64,000 nt of DNA from Denitrobaculum tricleocarpae (GTDB lineage: Bacteria > Pseudomonadota > Alphaproteobacteria > Kiloniellales > Kiloniellaceae), in NCBI RefSeq assembly GCF_007004665.1, contig NZ_ML660056.1, forward strand, positions 124,001-188,000, in the 5' to 3' direction. Below the pieces are notes generated by a model. The model saw only the letters and a list, made by a program, of their open reading frames with translations, was not told the origin of the DNA and searched no databases. The translations under genes were made by a program, and so were the position numbers. This document shows, in pieces, positions 26,429 to 35,012 of the stretch; positions within the stretch are counted from its first letter, which is position 1; the number at the start of each line of letters is the position of its first letter.

Positions 26429-28420
26429 TCACACGTCGATGTCGGAGACGAAGCGGGCGTTTTCCTGGATGAAGTTAAAACGCATTTCCGGCTTCTTGCC
26501 CATCAGGCGCTCGACCATATCGGCGGCGTCCTTCTGGCGTTCGCCCATGTCCACTTCCTGGTCCGCCGCATCGGCAATCGTAACCCTCAGAAGAACTCGC
26601 TTTTTCGGGTCCATGGTGGTTTCTTTCAACTGCTTCGCCGGCATCTCGCCCAGGCCTTTAAAGCGGCTGACTTCGATCTTGCCACGGCCCTTGAAGTGAT
26701 TCTCCATCAGCGCGTCTTTGTCGTCGTCATCCATGGCATAGACCGAGTCGCCGCCCTGGGTCAGGCGGTAGAGCGGCGGTTGGGCCAGGAAGAGACAGCC
26801 GGATTCGATCAGTCCGGGCATTTCCCGGTAAAAGAAGGTCATGAGCAGAGACGCGATATGCGCGCCGTCGACATCCGCGTCGGTCATGATGATCACGCGC
26901 TCGTAGCGCAGCTTATCCAGATCGAACTGACCGCGCAGGCCGCAGCCCAGCGCCTGAGAGATGTCGTTGATCTCCTGATTCGCCTTCATCTTCTCGACGC
27001 TGGCGCTGGCTACGTTCAGGATCTTACCGCGCAGGGGCAGGACCGCCTGGGTCTCGCGGGAGCGGGCCTGTTTGGCCGAACCGCCGGCCGAATCGCCCTC
27101 GACCAGGAATATTTCGGTGTCGCTGGAGCGGCTGCGTGAACAATCCGCCAGCTTGCCGGGCAGGCGGAGTTTCCGGGTCGCGCTCTTGCGGCTCTGTTCC
27201 CGGTCCTGACGCCGCTTCATGCGTTCTTCGGCGCGCTCGATCACCCGTTCCAGCAGAACGCGCGCCCGGTCCGGATGGCCGGAGAGCCAGTGATCGAAGT
27301 GGTCGCGGATCTGACCCTCGACCAGCTTGGTGGCCAGGGGTGTTGCCAGCTTTTCCTTGGTCTGGCCCTGAAACTGCGGATCCCGGATAAAGACCGACAA
27401 GAGTGCACAGGCACCGCCCAGAACGTCTTCCGCCGTGATGACCGAAGCCTTCTTGTTGCTGATCAACTCGCCGTAGGCTTTCAGCCCGCGCAGCAGGCCG
27501 GAACGCAGGCCCGCGTCATGGCTGCCGCCTTCAGGGGTCGGGATGGTGTTGCAGTAAGAGGAGACGAAACCGTTCTCGTCCATGGGCCAGGAGATCGCCC
27601 ATTCGACCCGTCCTTCGTTACCGGCGAACTTGGCTTCGCCGGCAAAGGGCTCGGGCGTCAGCATGCGCCGGTTCTGAAGACTGGCGGCCAGATAATCCTG
27701 CAGGCCGTTCGGGAAGTGGATGACCTGGCTCTGGGGAACGTCGGTGCCCTCGACCAGGGTCGGATGGCAGCTCCAGCGGATTTCCACACCCCGGTAAAGA
27801 TAGGCTTTCGAGCGCGCCATCTTATGGAGTTGAGCCGGACGGTACTTCGGTGCTTCCCCGAAAATCTCCGTGTCGGGCCGGAACACGATCGTTGTGCCGC
27901 GCCGGTTCTGCACGGATCCCATGGCTTCCAGGCCGCCGAGCGGAACACCGCGGCTGTATTCCTGACGGTACAGCGTCCGGTCCCGTGCCACTTCGATGGC
28001 CAGCTTATCGGCCAGGGCATTCACCACCGACAGGCCGACACCGTGCAGGCCGCCCGAGGTCGCGTAGGCCTTCTGGGTGAACTTCGCGCCCGAGTGCAGG
28101 GTGGTCAGGATGACTTCCAGCGCCGACTTGTCCTTGAATTTGGGGTGCGGGTCGATGGGAATGCCGCGGCCGTTGTCGCGGATCGTCACCTGATTATCGA
28201 GACCCAGTTCCAGTTCGATGCGGGTTGCATGACCTGCGACGGCCTCGTCCATGGCGTTGTCCAGAACCTCGGCGACGAGATGATGCATGGCGCGCTCATC
28301 GTTGCCTCCGATATACATGCCTGGGCGATGGCGGACGGGCTCGAGACCTTCAAGGACTTCGATATCTTTTGCGGAGTAGTCGCTCGAGTCGGAAGCGACA
28401 GACTGGAATAGATCTGACAT
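26429..28420 (-). CDS. parE: DNA topoisomerase IV subunit B
   Basis: The roughly 663-residue protein is the ATPase subunit of topoisomerase IV, which unlinks daughter chromosomes. It has the GHKL motifs (EVLDNAMDEAVAGHA; GRGIPIDPHPK; TSGGLHGVGLSVVNAL), the transducer domain and the TOPRIM domain with EGDSAGGSAKQ (about 437-447) and DADVDGAHI (about 509-517). The absence of the about 170-residue GyrB insertion and the overall length separate it from GyrB. A start at 28420 (MSDLFQ) is preferred over the ATG three codons upstream. parC is not in the window. The gene is divergent from the thioesterase gene, 94 bp away. Confidence 0.95.
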   Translation of the reverse strand: MSDLFQSVASDSSDYSAKDIEVLEGLEPVRHRPGMYIGGNDERAMHHLVAEVLDNAMDEAVAGHATRIELELGLDNQVTIRDNGRGIPIDPHPKFKDKSALEVILTTLHSGAKFTQKAYATSGGLHGVGLSVVNALADKLAIEVARDRTLYRQEYSRGVPLGGLEAMGSVQNRRGTTIVFRPDTEIFGEAPKYRPAQLHKMARSKAYLYRGVEIRWSCHPTLVEGTDVPQSQVIHFPNGLQDYLAASLQNRRMLTPEPFAGEAKFAGNEGRVEWAISWPMDENGFVSSYCNTIPTPEGGSHDAGLRSGLLRGLKAYGELISNKKASVITAEDVLGGACALLSVFIRDPQFQGQTKEKLATPLATKLVEGQIRDHFDHWLSGHPDRARVLLERVIERAEERMKRRQDREQSRKSATRKLRLPGKLADCSRSRSSDTEIFLVEGDSAGGSAKQARSRETQAVLPLRGKILNVASASVEKMKANQEINDISQALGCGLRGQFDLDKLRYERVIIMTDADVDGAHIASLLMTFFYREMPGLIESGCLFLAQPPLYRLTQGGDSVYAMDDDDKDALMENHFKGRGKIEVSRFKGLGEMPAKQLKETTMDPKKRVLLRVTIADAADQEVDMGERQKDAADMVERLMGKKPEMRFNFIQENARFVSDIDV

Positions 28421-28514
28421 GGGCGGCATTATACGAAGGCGGGCCGGAGCCGCGCAAGCAGATGATGTAGTCTTTTCTGTGGAAAACTACCAGATTTAGT
28501 AAGGATTTACGCCG

Positions 28515-28919
28515 ATGACCCACGAATCGGATGTGTCGCGCGGGGAACCCGCACTGCGCGCGCTCGCAATGCCCGCCGACGCGAACCCCAATGGCGACAT
28601 TTTCGGCGGCTGGGTGCTCGCGCAGATGGATCTGGCGGGCGCAGTGCCCGCGGCCCGCCGTGCCGGGGGACGGATCGCGACCGTCGCCGTCGATGCCATG
28701 CGCTTTCATCGGCCGGTCTTTATCGGCGATCTGGTCAGCTGCTACGCCCGGATCGTGAAAACCGGAACGACGTCCATCTCGGTCCTTGTCGAAACCTATG
28801 CCGAACGCCGGCACGACGGTTCCGTGGTGAAGGTTACTGAGGGAACCTATGTCTATGTCGCGATCGACGAAGAAGGACGTCCACGCCCGATACCCGAGGG
28901 GTCCCCGCCGGTCGAGTGA
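28515..28919 (+). CDS. Acyl-CoA thioesterase, YciA-like hotdog fold
   Basis: The 134-residue protein is a single hotdog domain with the signature NPNGDIFGGWVLAQMD (residues about 25-40), in which the Asp/Asn and the following helix form the thioesterase site, and the DAMRFHRPVFIGDLVS strand region. This is the pattern of YciA-type acyl-CoA thioesterases that act on a broad set of short to long acyl-CoAs as hexamers. The gene is divergent from parE and separated by 168 bp from the next gene, so it is likely transcribed alone. Confidence 0.9.
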   Translation: MTHESDVSRGEPALRALAMPADANPNGDIFGGWVLAQMDLAGAVPAARRAGGRIATVAVDAMRFHRPVFIGDLVSCYARIVKTGTTSISVLVETYAERRHDGSVVKVTEGTYVYVAIDEEGRPRPIPEGSPPVE

Positions 28920-29087
28920 CATGGCTGGGAAGCGGGTGGTTTTAAGGAATGAAAGTATGTGAGTGGCTTGAGGCTTGTCTGATCGCCGGCTACGACCACA
29001 TGAGCAGTCTGATGTATTGGAACTGATGCCCTGGAAGGGCAGGGTTTCGCCAAGCCGCGTGATTGAGGGTTGAGGGAGAAAAAGTAG

Positions 29088-29516
29088 ATGCTGTTCGAAA
29101 GAGTGAAGGGGAGTGTTTCGCAGGTGTCGAGACGCAAGTGCTTGCGTGCCGTGGCACTCGCCGGGTTTGGAATGAGCCTGATGCTGTTGCAGCCGAACCA
29201 GGTTCTGGCCGGCGGTGCCGATGTGGTCGGAGTCGAGGCGGTTCGGGATAATGCCGGCAAATGGCGCTTCAACGTCACGGTCGCTCATGCGGACGAAGGT
29301 TGGGACCACTACGCGGATAAATGGGATGTGGTCGCGCCGGACGGCACGGTTTTGGGTACCCGGGTCCTGCACCATCCTCATGAAAATGAGCAGCCTTTCA
29401 CGCGCTCGCTCAGCGGCGTGGTCATTCCGGAAGACGTGACCGAGGTGACCGTGCGGGCTCATGACAACCAACATGGCTATGAGGGCAAGCCCATGAGTGT
29501 GGAGTTGAAGCGTTAA
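29088..29516 (+). CDS. Secreted protein of unknown function with possible Tat signal
   Basis: The 142-residue product starts with a signal sequence containing SRRKCLR, close to the twin-arginine consensus, then a hydrophobic stretch ending in VLA-GG near residue 42, so it may be exported folded by Tat. The mature part of about 100 residues has a WDHYADKWDVVAPDGTVLGTR block, a His-rich HHPHENEQPFTRSL block and a final TVRAHDNQHGYEG strand; it looks like a small beta-sandwich with potential metal ligands (five His). I recall similar uncharacterised proteins in other proteobacteria but no function. GGGAGA precedes the ATG at good spacing. It stands alone. Confidence 0.75.
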   Translation: MLFERVKGSVSQVSRRKCLRAVALAGFGMSLMLLQPNQVLAGGADVVGVEAVRDNAGKWRFNVTVAHADEGWDHYADKWDVVAPDGTVLGTRVLHHPHENEQPFTRSLSGVVIPEDVTEVTVRAHDNQHGYEGKPMSVELKR

Positions 29517-30325
29517 AACCTGAATCCGGATGCTTTAGCTGTTGGGCAGCCTCACGAGTCGGATGCGGCGGTTTTTGCTTTCGGTCAAAGATAAGGCCTG
29601 TCGTGTTATCCCGATGCGCAGCTCTTACGGCGTTCGAATACATTAAAGTGCTAACGAATATTAATGCTTCTTAACTAAAAGCTTTAACCCTGTTGCTTTA
29701 CCTTTACGGGAGTGGTGTTCGCTTATGCGCGCAAAGGGCGTCTTTGCGGCTCATAGCGGAAAAATCCCTGAAATCTGGGGTTTTCTGGTGTCGTAGTGCC
29801 TCATTTAGGTCTCAAAATGGTTCCCTTTTTGGCCGTGGTCATCGGCCTGATTGTAGGAAATTGTTTAAAAGAGTTGAATATTTTCGTAACAGAGATTATG
29901 TTCCCGTTGCTGCGGCGCACAACGTCTAGAATTTGAGCGCCCGGTGGACCGAAAGCGGCGAGAGCTCTGGTCACATCCGTCAAAGCGAGCAACACAGCTC
30001 CCAAGCGCGCCGAAGGCGTGTCGTAGGAGCTTTTTGCGTCTACGCAGGCTTCGGATCCGGTCTTCAATCTCACGGTGTTCATACCGGTGCAGGTTGATAG
30101 TAGCACCGGCGGGAAACCGAAGCCGAAGGGTGTCTGCGGTGAGCGTTTGCAGTTTGTAGTGTTGGAGTGAAATCAAAGCAGCGGGTTGTCAAACCTCTGA
30201 TTTGACTGAGCTCTTAAGTCACAGCATAGGTCGCTGTCGTCGTGTGCCCTGATCAACGTATGATGCAGGCACATCGAAGATTAACGCTAGCGAGCTTCGA
30301 AAAAAGTGTCTGGTTGGAGGAAAGA
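29517..30325. other. 809-bp gap without a supported gene
   Basis: The left half (about 29590-29900) is AT-richer than the surroundings and may hold promoters. Open frames on the minus strand between 29801 and 30176 overlap each other in different frames, lack a ribosome site and resemble no family; a degenerate small gene is possible, because one frame (29865-30176) begins with a plausible strand-helix sequence. I see no tRNA, terminator or known RNA. The right end carries the promoter region of the zinc-ribbon gene at 30326. Confidence 0.5.
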
Positions 30326-30490
30326 ATGAGCGATCAGTCCAATACCAAGCCCGAGTCGGATCGCGTCTACGAGAAAAAGACGCGCAGCTGCCTCAAGTGC
30401 CGGGAAAAGTTTCCCAGCGAATGGCCCGGCGAGCGGATTTGCAAGACCTGCAAGTCTTCGACCGCTTGGCGCGAGGGAATTGCCGCCTAA
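30326..30490 (+). CDS. Small zinc-ribbon protein (54 residues)
   Basis: The product has two Cys-x-x-Cys pairs (CLKC and CKTC, 14 residues apart), a compact zinc ribbon, preceded by a charged N-terminus of about 20 residues. GGAGG ends 5 bp before the ATG at 30326, a near-ideal ribosome site, so this start is chosen over the longer frame beginning at 30242. A strong terminator follows 60 bp downstream, making it a complete single-gene unit. I do not know its function; small zinc ribbons often bind ribosomes, RNA polymerase or nucleic acid. Confidence 0.75.
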   Translation: MSDQSNTKPESDRVYEKKTRSCLKCREKFPSEWPGERICKTCKSSTAWREGIAA

Positions 30491-30550
30491 GGTTTGGTCT
30501 GCCGGCTGCACAGCCGGTGTAGCGGGCTTCTGGTTCTCGGAAGCCACGTG

Positions 30551-30602
30551 AAACACGAACGCCACCGCAGTCTGATGATCGCGGTGGCGTTCGTGTTTTT
30601 AC
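30551..30602 (+). terminator. Strong intrinsic terminator
   Basis: An 18-bp perfect stem (30551-30568 paired with 30581-30598; outer arm AAACACGAACG, inner CCACCGC) with a 12-nt loop is followed by T residues. It ends the small zinc-ribbon gene transcript. The A-rich start also allows termination from the other side. Confidence 0.9.
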
Positions 30603-30679
30603 GTTATGAGGCCCTACGAAAGGCCAAGGTTGGGAACTCCTATTCCTTGGACATCATTGACGTCAGGCTTCACGTCATC

Positions 30680-30709
30680 GCCAAATTTCTCCCCGCCAAA
30701 TTTCTCCCC
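30680..30709. repeat. Two-copy 15-bp tandem repeat
   Basis: GCCAAATTTCTCCCC occurs exactly twice in tandem (30680-30694 and 30695-30709) and the first four bases of a third copy follow. It lies in the gap upstream of the GDSL gene and looks like a slipped-strand duplication. Confidence 0.85.
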
Positions 30710-31025
30710 GCCAGCTTTGTTGCTTAAGCGCTGCGGAGGCCGTGGACGAGCCTGAAAAAAGCCAAATACATCTTTAGACTGAAAGTCTATCGCAAAAATA
30801 ATCAAAAAAGTAAATTAAGCGGTGTTCGCCGCGAGTCTTATTGTAATAGACTGTTGGTCCACAAATAAGCCGCTAAGAAGTTGACTTTGTGGGATTCGTC
30901 TATCTGCGTGTGGGGGCTCACGTTGAGATTGGCGTGGCAATGCCGCCAGGGCCGCCACACAGATGCGAGGAACAACATTGGTGCCGGGGCCAGTTGCCTC
31001 AGCACGCTAGAAATTGGGGATGGCA

Positions 31026-32078
31026 ATGCGATACCTGTGCTTTTTACGGGGTGTTTCGGCGACTCTTTTCACCCTTCTTCTGTTTGCCGCACCGGCACGT
31101 TCGACCACAATCGACTATTCACAGATCTTTATTTTCGGCGATAGTCTGTCGGATTCCGGAAACGTTTCGAACCTGACCGGCGGTTCCTTTCCGCCTGCGC
31201 CCGCGTACTACAACGGCCGTTTTTCAAACGGTCCGAACTGGGTCGATCGGTTTAGCGCGTCGCTCGGCCTGAACCCTGTTCTGAGCACAGAACTGGGGCC
31301 GTTGCCGCCCTTGGGGCCGGTTCCGCCCTTGCCGACCGATGGCATCAACTTCGCGCTGGGCGGCGCGACGAGCGGCAGCACGACAGTCGCTCACCTCGCC
31401 ACCGGCGTGCCGGAGTTGTCGACTTTGCCGGGGCTTTCACAGCAAATCAGCACTTTTCAGGCGCTTTATAGCGGCCCCTTTGCGCCTGATCCCGACGCGC
31501 TCTTCGTGCTTTGGGTCGGCGGTAATGATTATCTTTTCAACGTGAACGACCCTGCGACGGTTCTGAGTAACATCGGGACGGCCCTCACGACCCTGAGCGG
31601 TCTGGGTGCGGAAAACTTCCTGATCGCCAACCTGCCGGATCTGGGCGAAACGCCCTTCGCCGAAATCAACGGTGGCCAGCCCGTCGAGGATGCCTTGAAC
31701 TTGGTCACTCAAGCCCACAATACGGGCCTGGAAGCACTGCTGGCGAGCCTGGATATCGATTACTCTCTGCTGGATATCAACGCCCTCTTCAAAGAAGCCT
31801 TGGCGGATCCGGCCGCGCTCGGCTTCCTTGACCCAGATTCACCGTTTTTGCTGGATTGCATCGAGGCTATGAATTGTCCGCCAGGCGTCACGCCGGACGA
31901 CTATGTCTATTGGGATGAAATCCATCCGACATCAGCAGCGCATGCTGTCATCGCGGCGACAGCGCTCAACCTGATAGACGTTCCGGAGCCTTCGACGCTG
32001 TTTCTGATGTCCGTCGGCCTGCTGGGCCTGGGCTTCGCGGCGCGCCGCCGGAAACACACCACAACAGTCTGCGGCTGA
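31026..32078 (+). CDS. GDSL/SGNH-family secreted hydrolase with PEP-CTERM anchor
   Basis: The product of about 350 residues has a signal peptide (MRYLCFLRGVSATLFTLLLF..., cleavage near ARS), an SGNH hydrolase domain and a C-terminal sorting tail. Catalytic elements are Ser40 in FGDSLSDSGN (block I), GGND at 165-168 (block III) and Asp297-x-x-His300 in DEIHPTSAAH (block V). The tail starts with VPEPSTL at about 319, followed by a hydrophobic segment (LFLMSVGLLGLGFAA) and a basic end RRRK, the canonical PEP-CTERM signal recognised by exosortase EpsH/XrtA. The protein is therefore predicted to be exported, processed and placed at the cell surface or in exopolysaccharide. The ATG at 31026 with GGGGA upstream is chosen. 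The substrate (lipid, ester, acetylated sugar) is unknown. No exosortase or exopolysaccharide gene lies within the window. Confidence 0.9.
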   Translation: MRYLCFLRGVSATLFTLLLFAAPARSTTIDYSQIFIFGDSLSDSGNVSNLTGGSFPPAPAYYNGRFSNGPNWVDRFSASLGLNPVLSTELGPLPPLGPVPPLPTDGINFALGGATSGSTTVAHLATGVPELSTLPGLSQQISTFQALYSGPFAPDPDALFVLWVGGNDYLFNVNDPATVLSNIGTALTTLSGLGAENFLIANLPDLGETPFAEINGGQPVEDALNLVTQAHNTGLEALLASLDIDYSLLDINALFKEALADPAALGFLDPDSPFLLDCIEAMNCPPGVTPDDYVYWDEIHPTSAAHAVIAATALNLIDVPEPSTLFLMSVGLLGLGFAARRRKHTTTVCG

Positions 32079-32144
32079 TCAAGGGCGCCTGAAACCAGGC
32101 GGCGTCCGAACTTTTGGATGGAAGCCGGATAGACACCTACCCTT

Positions 32145-32183
32145 GAGAGCGGTTCACGCACCCCGGCGTGGGCCGCTCTTTCT
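32145..32183 (+). terminator. Intrinsic terminator after the GDSL gene
   Basis: AGAGCGG (32146-32152) pairs with CCGCTCT (32173-32179), with an additional inner CGCAC/GCGTG pairing, and is followed by TTCTT. It lies 67 bp after the GDSL stop codon. Confidence 0.7.
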
Positions 32184-32238
32184 TCGTGCAAGACTCATCA
32201 GCACACCAACAGACGTTCCAGAACGCTTCGGTTTTCAA

Positions 32239-32286
32239 ATTCCCTTTATCGAAAATTCTCTCTATTGAAAGTTCTCTGCATCGAAA
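32239..32286. repeat. Three-copy 16-bp tandem repeat upstream of the Hpt gene
   Basis: Units ATTCCCTTTATCGAAA (32239-32254), ATTCTCTCTATTGAAA (32255-32270) and GTTCTCTGCATCGAAA (32271-32286) follow each other exactly. All keep TTC, 8 variable bases, GAA, giving a small dyad per unit. The array ends 117 bp before the Hpt start codon and could bind a regulator; a repeat by slippage is the alternative. Confidence 0.7.
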
Positions 32287-32403
32287 GCAAACCTTAACCT
32301 CTGATCAAGGATAGTTCGCCTGCGGTACTTTCCGGGGGAAGCGGAAACGTCAGGGCGACCGCGGTGTTTCCGCCCATAGTTTTACGTCGGCGGAGTACTG
32401 AAA

Positions 32404-32769
32404 ATGGATCGCGATGTGAGCGCTATAGAGGCGCAGATCCAGGCGAAATTGCGGGATTCCTTCTTGGCTTCTGCGCAGGAGCGTCTCGATCTGTCCATCA
32501 ATGCATTTGAAGAGTTTGTTGCCGAGCGGGGCGAAGACGCCCTCGACGCTGTGGCGCGGGCCAATCACGACTTGAAAGGGATGGGCGATTCCTTTGGTTT
32601 TCCTTCGATTACATTGATTGCCATGCGGATCGAGGAGGTTCTGAAGTCGTCACCGGCCGGAGAACCCGGCCCTGCCCAGGGTTTGCGCGAGTGTTTCCAG
32701 CTGATGAACTCCATCCTCGCGGAAGGGACCGACCCGGGGGTCGAGGCAACCGCGCAGCAGCTTGGGTAA
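32404..32769 (+). CDS. Orphan histidine phosphotransfer (Hpt) domain protein
   Basis: The 121-residue protein consists of one Hpt domain, a four-helix bundle whose phosphorylatable residue is His55 in ANHDLKGMGDSFGF, matching the Hpt consensus His-x-Leu-Lys-Gly with Gly further on. No histidine kinase, receiver or other domain is attached, and none is encoded beside it, so it is an orphan relay component that passes phosphate between a hybrid kinase and a response regulator elsewhere. It stands between the GDSL gene and the convergent glnA gene. Partner and pathway are unknown. Confidence 0.85.
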   Translation: MDRDVSAIEAQIQAKLRDSFLASAQERLDLSINAFEEFVAERGEDALDAVARANHDLKGMGDSFGFPSITLIAMRIEEVLKSSPAGEPGPAQGLRECFQLMNSILAEGTDPGVEATAQQLG

Positions 32770-32811
32770 CGTACAGTCGCGCCAAGTCCTTTTCTTAGTG
32801 CACAAAAGAAA

Positions 32812-32837
32812 AAAGCCGAGGCGATTGCCTCGGCTTT
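32812..32837 (-). terminator. Bidirectional intrinsic terminator between Hpt gene and glnA
   Basis: AAAGCCGAGGC (32812-32822) pairs with GCCTCGGCTTT (32827-32837) around a GATT loop. On the minus strand the stem is followed by a T-rich run (TTTTTTCTTTT), so it ends the glnB-glnA transcript, and it can also stop the Hpt transcript from the other side. Confidence 0.9.
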
Positions 32838-32889
32838 CTAGTCTGCAGATCAGGCACTCATTGCGAATGCCCGATCCTTCGCGCGGTGA

Positions 32890-34299
32890 TTAGACCGAGT
32901 AGTACATTTCGAACTCGACCGGGTGCGGCATGTGCTCGAATTTGTAGACCTCTTCCCACTTGAGTTCGGCGTAGGCTGCGATCTGGTCTTTCGAGAAGAC
33001 GTCGCCGGCCAGCAGGAAGTCGTGATCGGCTTCCAGAGCTTCCAGAGCTTCACGCAGAGATCCGCAAACAGTCGGGACCTCGGCCAGTTCCTCAGGCGGC
33101 AGATCGTAGAGATCCTTGTCCATGGCCTCGCCCGGGTGGATCTTGTTCTTGATGCCGTCCAGGCCGGCCATCAGCATGGCGGAGAAGGCCAGGTAAGGGT
33201 TGGCGGTCGGATCCGGGAAGCGGACCTCGACGCGCTTGGCGGCCGGGCTCGCGCCGTAGGGAATCCGGCAGGAAGCCGAACGGTTCCGGGCCGAGTAGGC
33301 CAGCAGGACCGGCGCCTCGAAACCTGGGATCAGCCGCTTGAAGCTGTTGGTCGAGGGGTTGGTGAAGGCGTTGAGCGCCTTGGCGTGCTTGATGATACCG
33401 CCGATGTAGTAGAGGCAGGTCTCCGAGAGGCCGGCGTAACCGTCGCCAGCGAAAGTCGGCTTGCCTTCTTTCCAGACGGACTGGTGCGTGTGCATGCCCG
33501 AACCGTTGTCGCCCGCAACCGGCTTCGGCATGAAAGTTGCCGTCTTGCCGTAGCTGTGCGCCACGTTGTGAACGACATACTTGTACTTCTGCAGTTCGTC
33601 CGCTGCCTTGACCAGGGTGTTGAACTTAACGCCGAGTTCATGCTGCGAAGGGGCGACCTCGTGATGGTGCTTTTCGACCGTGATGCCCATCTCGGCCATG
33701 ACCGTGACCATCTCGGCGCGCAGATCGGTGCCGGAGTCCACGGGAGGAACCGGGAAGTAGCCGCCCTTGACCGCCGGACGGTGACCCATGTTGCCGCCGT
33801 CCATATGTTCGCCGGTCATGTAAGGGCCTTCTTCGGAATCGAACGAGAAGAAGGTCTCGTGGGATTCGGTCGCGTAACGGACGTTGTCGAAGACGAAGAA
33901 CTCGGCTTCCGGTCCGAAGTAGGCGGTGTCACCGATACCCGAGGACTGAACGTAGGCTTCCGCGCGCACGGCGGTCGAACGCGGGTCGCGGCTATAGAGT
34001 TCGCCAGTCGAGGGTTCGACGATGTTGCAGAAGAGAATCAGCTGAGGCTGCGCGGCAAAGGGATCCATGACCGCGGTTGAGAGATCGGGCTTCAGGATCA
34101 TGTCGGATTCGTTGATGGCTTTCCAGCCGGCGATCGACGAGCCGTCGAACATGATGCCGTCGACCAGTTCATCTTCGCCAACAGCTTCATGATACATGGC
34201 CAGATGCTGCCACTTTCCGCGGGGATCCGTGAAGCGGTAGTCGATGTATTTCACATCGTTTTCTTTGATCATATCGAGGATTGTTTTCGGGTCAGACAT
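32890..34299 (-). CDS. glnA: Glutamine synthetase type I
   Basis: The 469-residue enzyme makes glutamine from glutamate, ammonia and ATP as a dodecamer. It has the family signatures ([17 protein letters not shown] with metal-binding Glu residues, [40 protein letters not shown]) and the adenylylation Tyr in DLYDLPPEE, so activity should be controlled by GlnE and PII. Length equals that of E. coli GlnA. The ATG at 34299, with GGGAA 8 bp upstream, is chosen over a GTG two codons earlier. It follows glnB by 122 bp on the same strand and shares its sigma-54 promoter; a strong terminator lies downstream. This is the standard alphaproteobacterial glnBA operon. Confidence 0.97.
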   Translation of the reverse strand: MSDPKTILDMIKENDVKYIDYRFTDPRGKWQHLAMYHEAVGEDELVDGIMFDGSSIAGWKAINESDMILKPDLSTAVMDPFAAQPQLILFCNIVEPSTGELYSRDPRSTAVRAEAYVQSSGIGDTAYFGPEAEFFVFDNVRYATESHETFFSFDSEEGPYMTGEHMDGGNMGHRPAVKGGYFPVPPVDSGTDLRAEMVTVMAEMGITVEKHHHEVAPSQHELGVKFNTLVKAADELQKYKYVVHNVAHSYGKTATFMPKPVAGDNGSGMHTHQSVWKEGKPTFAGDGYAGLSETCLYYIGGIIKHAKALNAFTNPSTNSFKRLIPGFEAPVLLAYSARNRSASCRIPYGASPAAKRVEVRFPDPTANPYLAFSAMLMAGLDGIKNKIHPGEAMDKDLYDLPPEELAEVPTVCGSLREALEALEADHDFLLAGDVFSKDQIAAYAELKWEEVYKFEHMPHPVEFEMYYSV

Positions 34300-34420
34300 A
34301 CTCACGATTCCCGTTTGGTTGTTGTTGTTGATAAAACTCTAAAAAGCAGAAACCCGGTTTCTGCCATTACACCCTGTGTGTCCAGGATGGAAAGCCTGCA
34401 GCCATCCATCCCCAGCTGCG

Positions 34421-34765
<345 letters not shown>

Positions 34766-34819
34766 TTACAGGCCTTTCGCTGATTTGCCGGATCTCTTAA
34801 GAAAACCTTAAGCCCGCAC

Positions 34820-34836
34820 TAGCACACCGCGTGCCA
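34820..34836 (-). promoter_or_regulatory. Sigma-54 promoter of glnB-glnA
   Basis: On the minus strand the sequence TTGGCACGCGGTGTGCTA contains GG and GC of the -24/-12 elements separated by exactly 10 bp and fits TGGCACG-N4-TTGCT with one mismatch. It lies about 60 bp upstream of the glnB start codon, which is appropriate for an NtrC-controlled nitrogen promoter. Confidence 0.8.
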
Positions 34837-34954
34837 ACTTTGCCGGAAGGGTTGATGTGAGAGATTTGCTTGTGGGAAGCAGAAAATTCTTCTCTATCCA
34901 TACGCTTAAATGCACAAAAAACAAACAATAAGACCAAAAAATAGGCAAATTTCA

Positions 34955-34969
34955 GCGCATTTTCTGTGC
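34955..34969. promoter_or_regulatory. Candidate NtrC binding site
   Basis: GCGCA-TTTTC-TGTGC keeps the GC...GTGC half-sites and the 5-bp spacing of the NtrC consensus GCACY-N5-RGTGC, with mismatches in the left arm. It lies about 120 bp upstream of the sigma-54 promoter, a usual enhancer distance. Confidence 0.4.
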
Positions 34970-35012
34970 AGTTAGGGACTTGCGATGGTTTGAGGCCTCG
35001 GACGCCGGACCA

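Larger units (their letters stand above)
30491..31025. other. 535-bp gap between the zinc-ribbon and GDSL genes
   Basis: It contains the terminator at 30551-30602, the two-copy 15-bp repeat at 30680-30709 and an AT-rich stretch (30740-30890) with a small hairpin TAGACT-GAA-AGTCTA near 30773-30787. The remaining part is the likely promoter and leader of the GDSL gene. I see no convincing gene. Confidence 0.6.
32079..32403. other. 325-bp gap with terminator and 16-bp repeat array
   Basis: The gap contains the terminator at 32145-32183, the three-copy repeat at 32239-32286 and about 115 bp of likely promoter before the Hpt gene. No gene is seen. Confidence 0.7.

Noticed and set aside
27275-28411. 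Long plus-strand open frame opposite parE
   Set aside because: Antisense to the certain parE gene; no ribosome site and no resemblance to known proteins.
29865-30176. Minus-strand open frame of 103 residues
   Set aside because: It overlaps another frame, the second half is Arg/Ser-rich and unlike coding sequence, and no ribosome site is seen; left as an open question.
30910-30950. Possible sigma-54 promoter upstream of the PEP-CTERM gene (TTGGCGTGGCAATGCC)
   Set aside because: The GG and GC elements are 9 bp apart instead of 10 and the rest of the consensus does not fit.
32923-34080. Long plus-strand open frame opposite glnA
   Set aside because: Antisense to glnA, which has all catalytic motifs.
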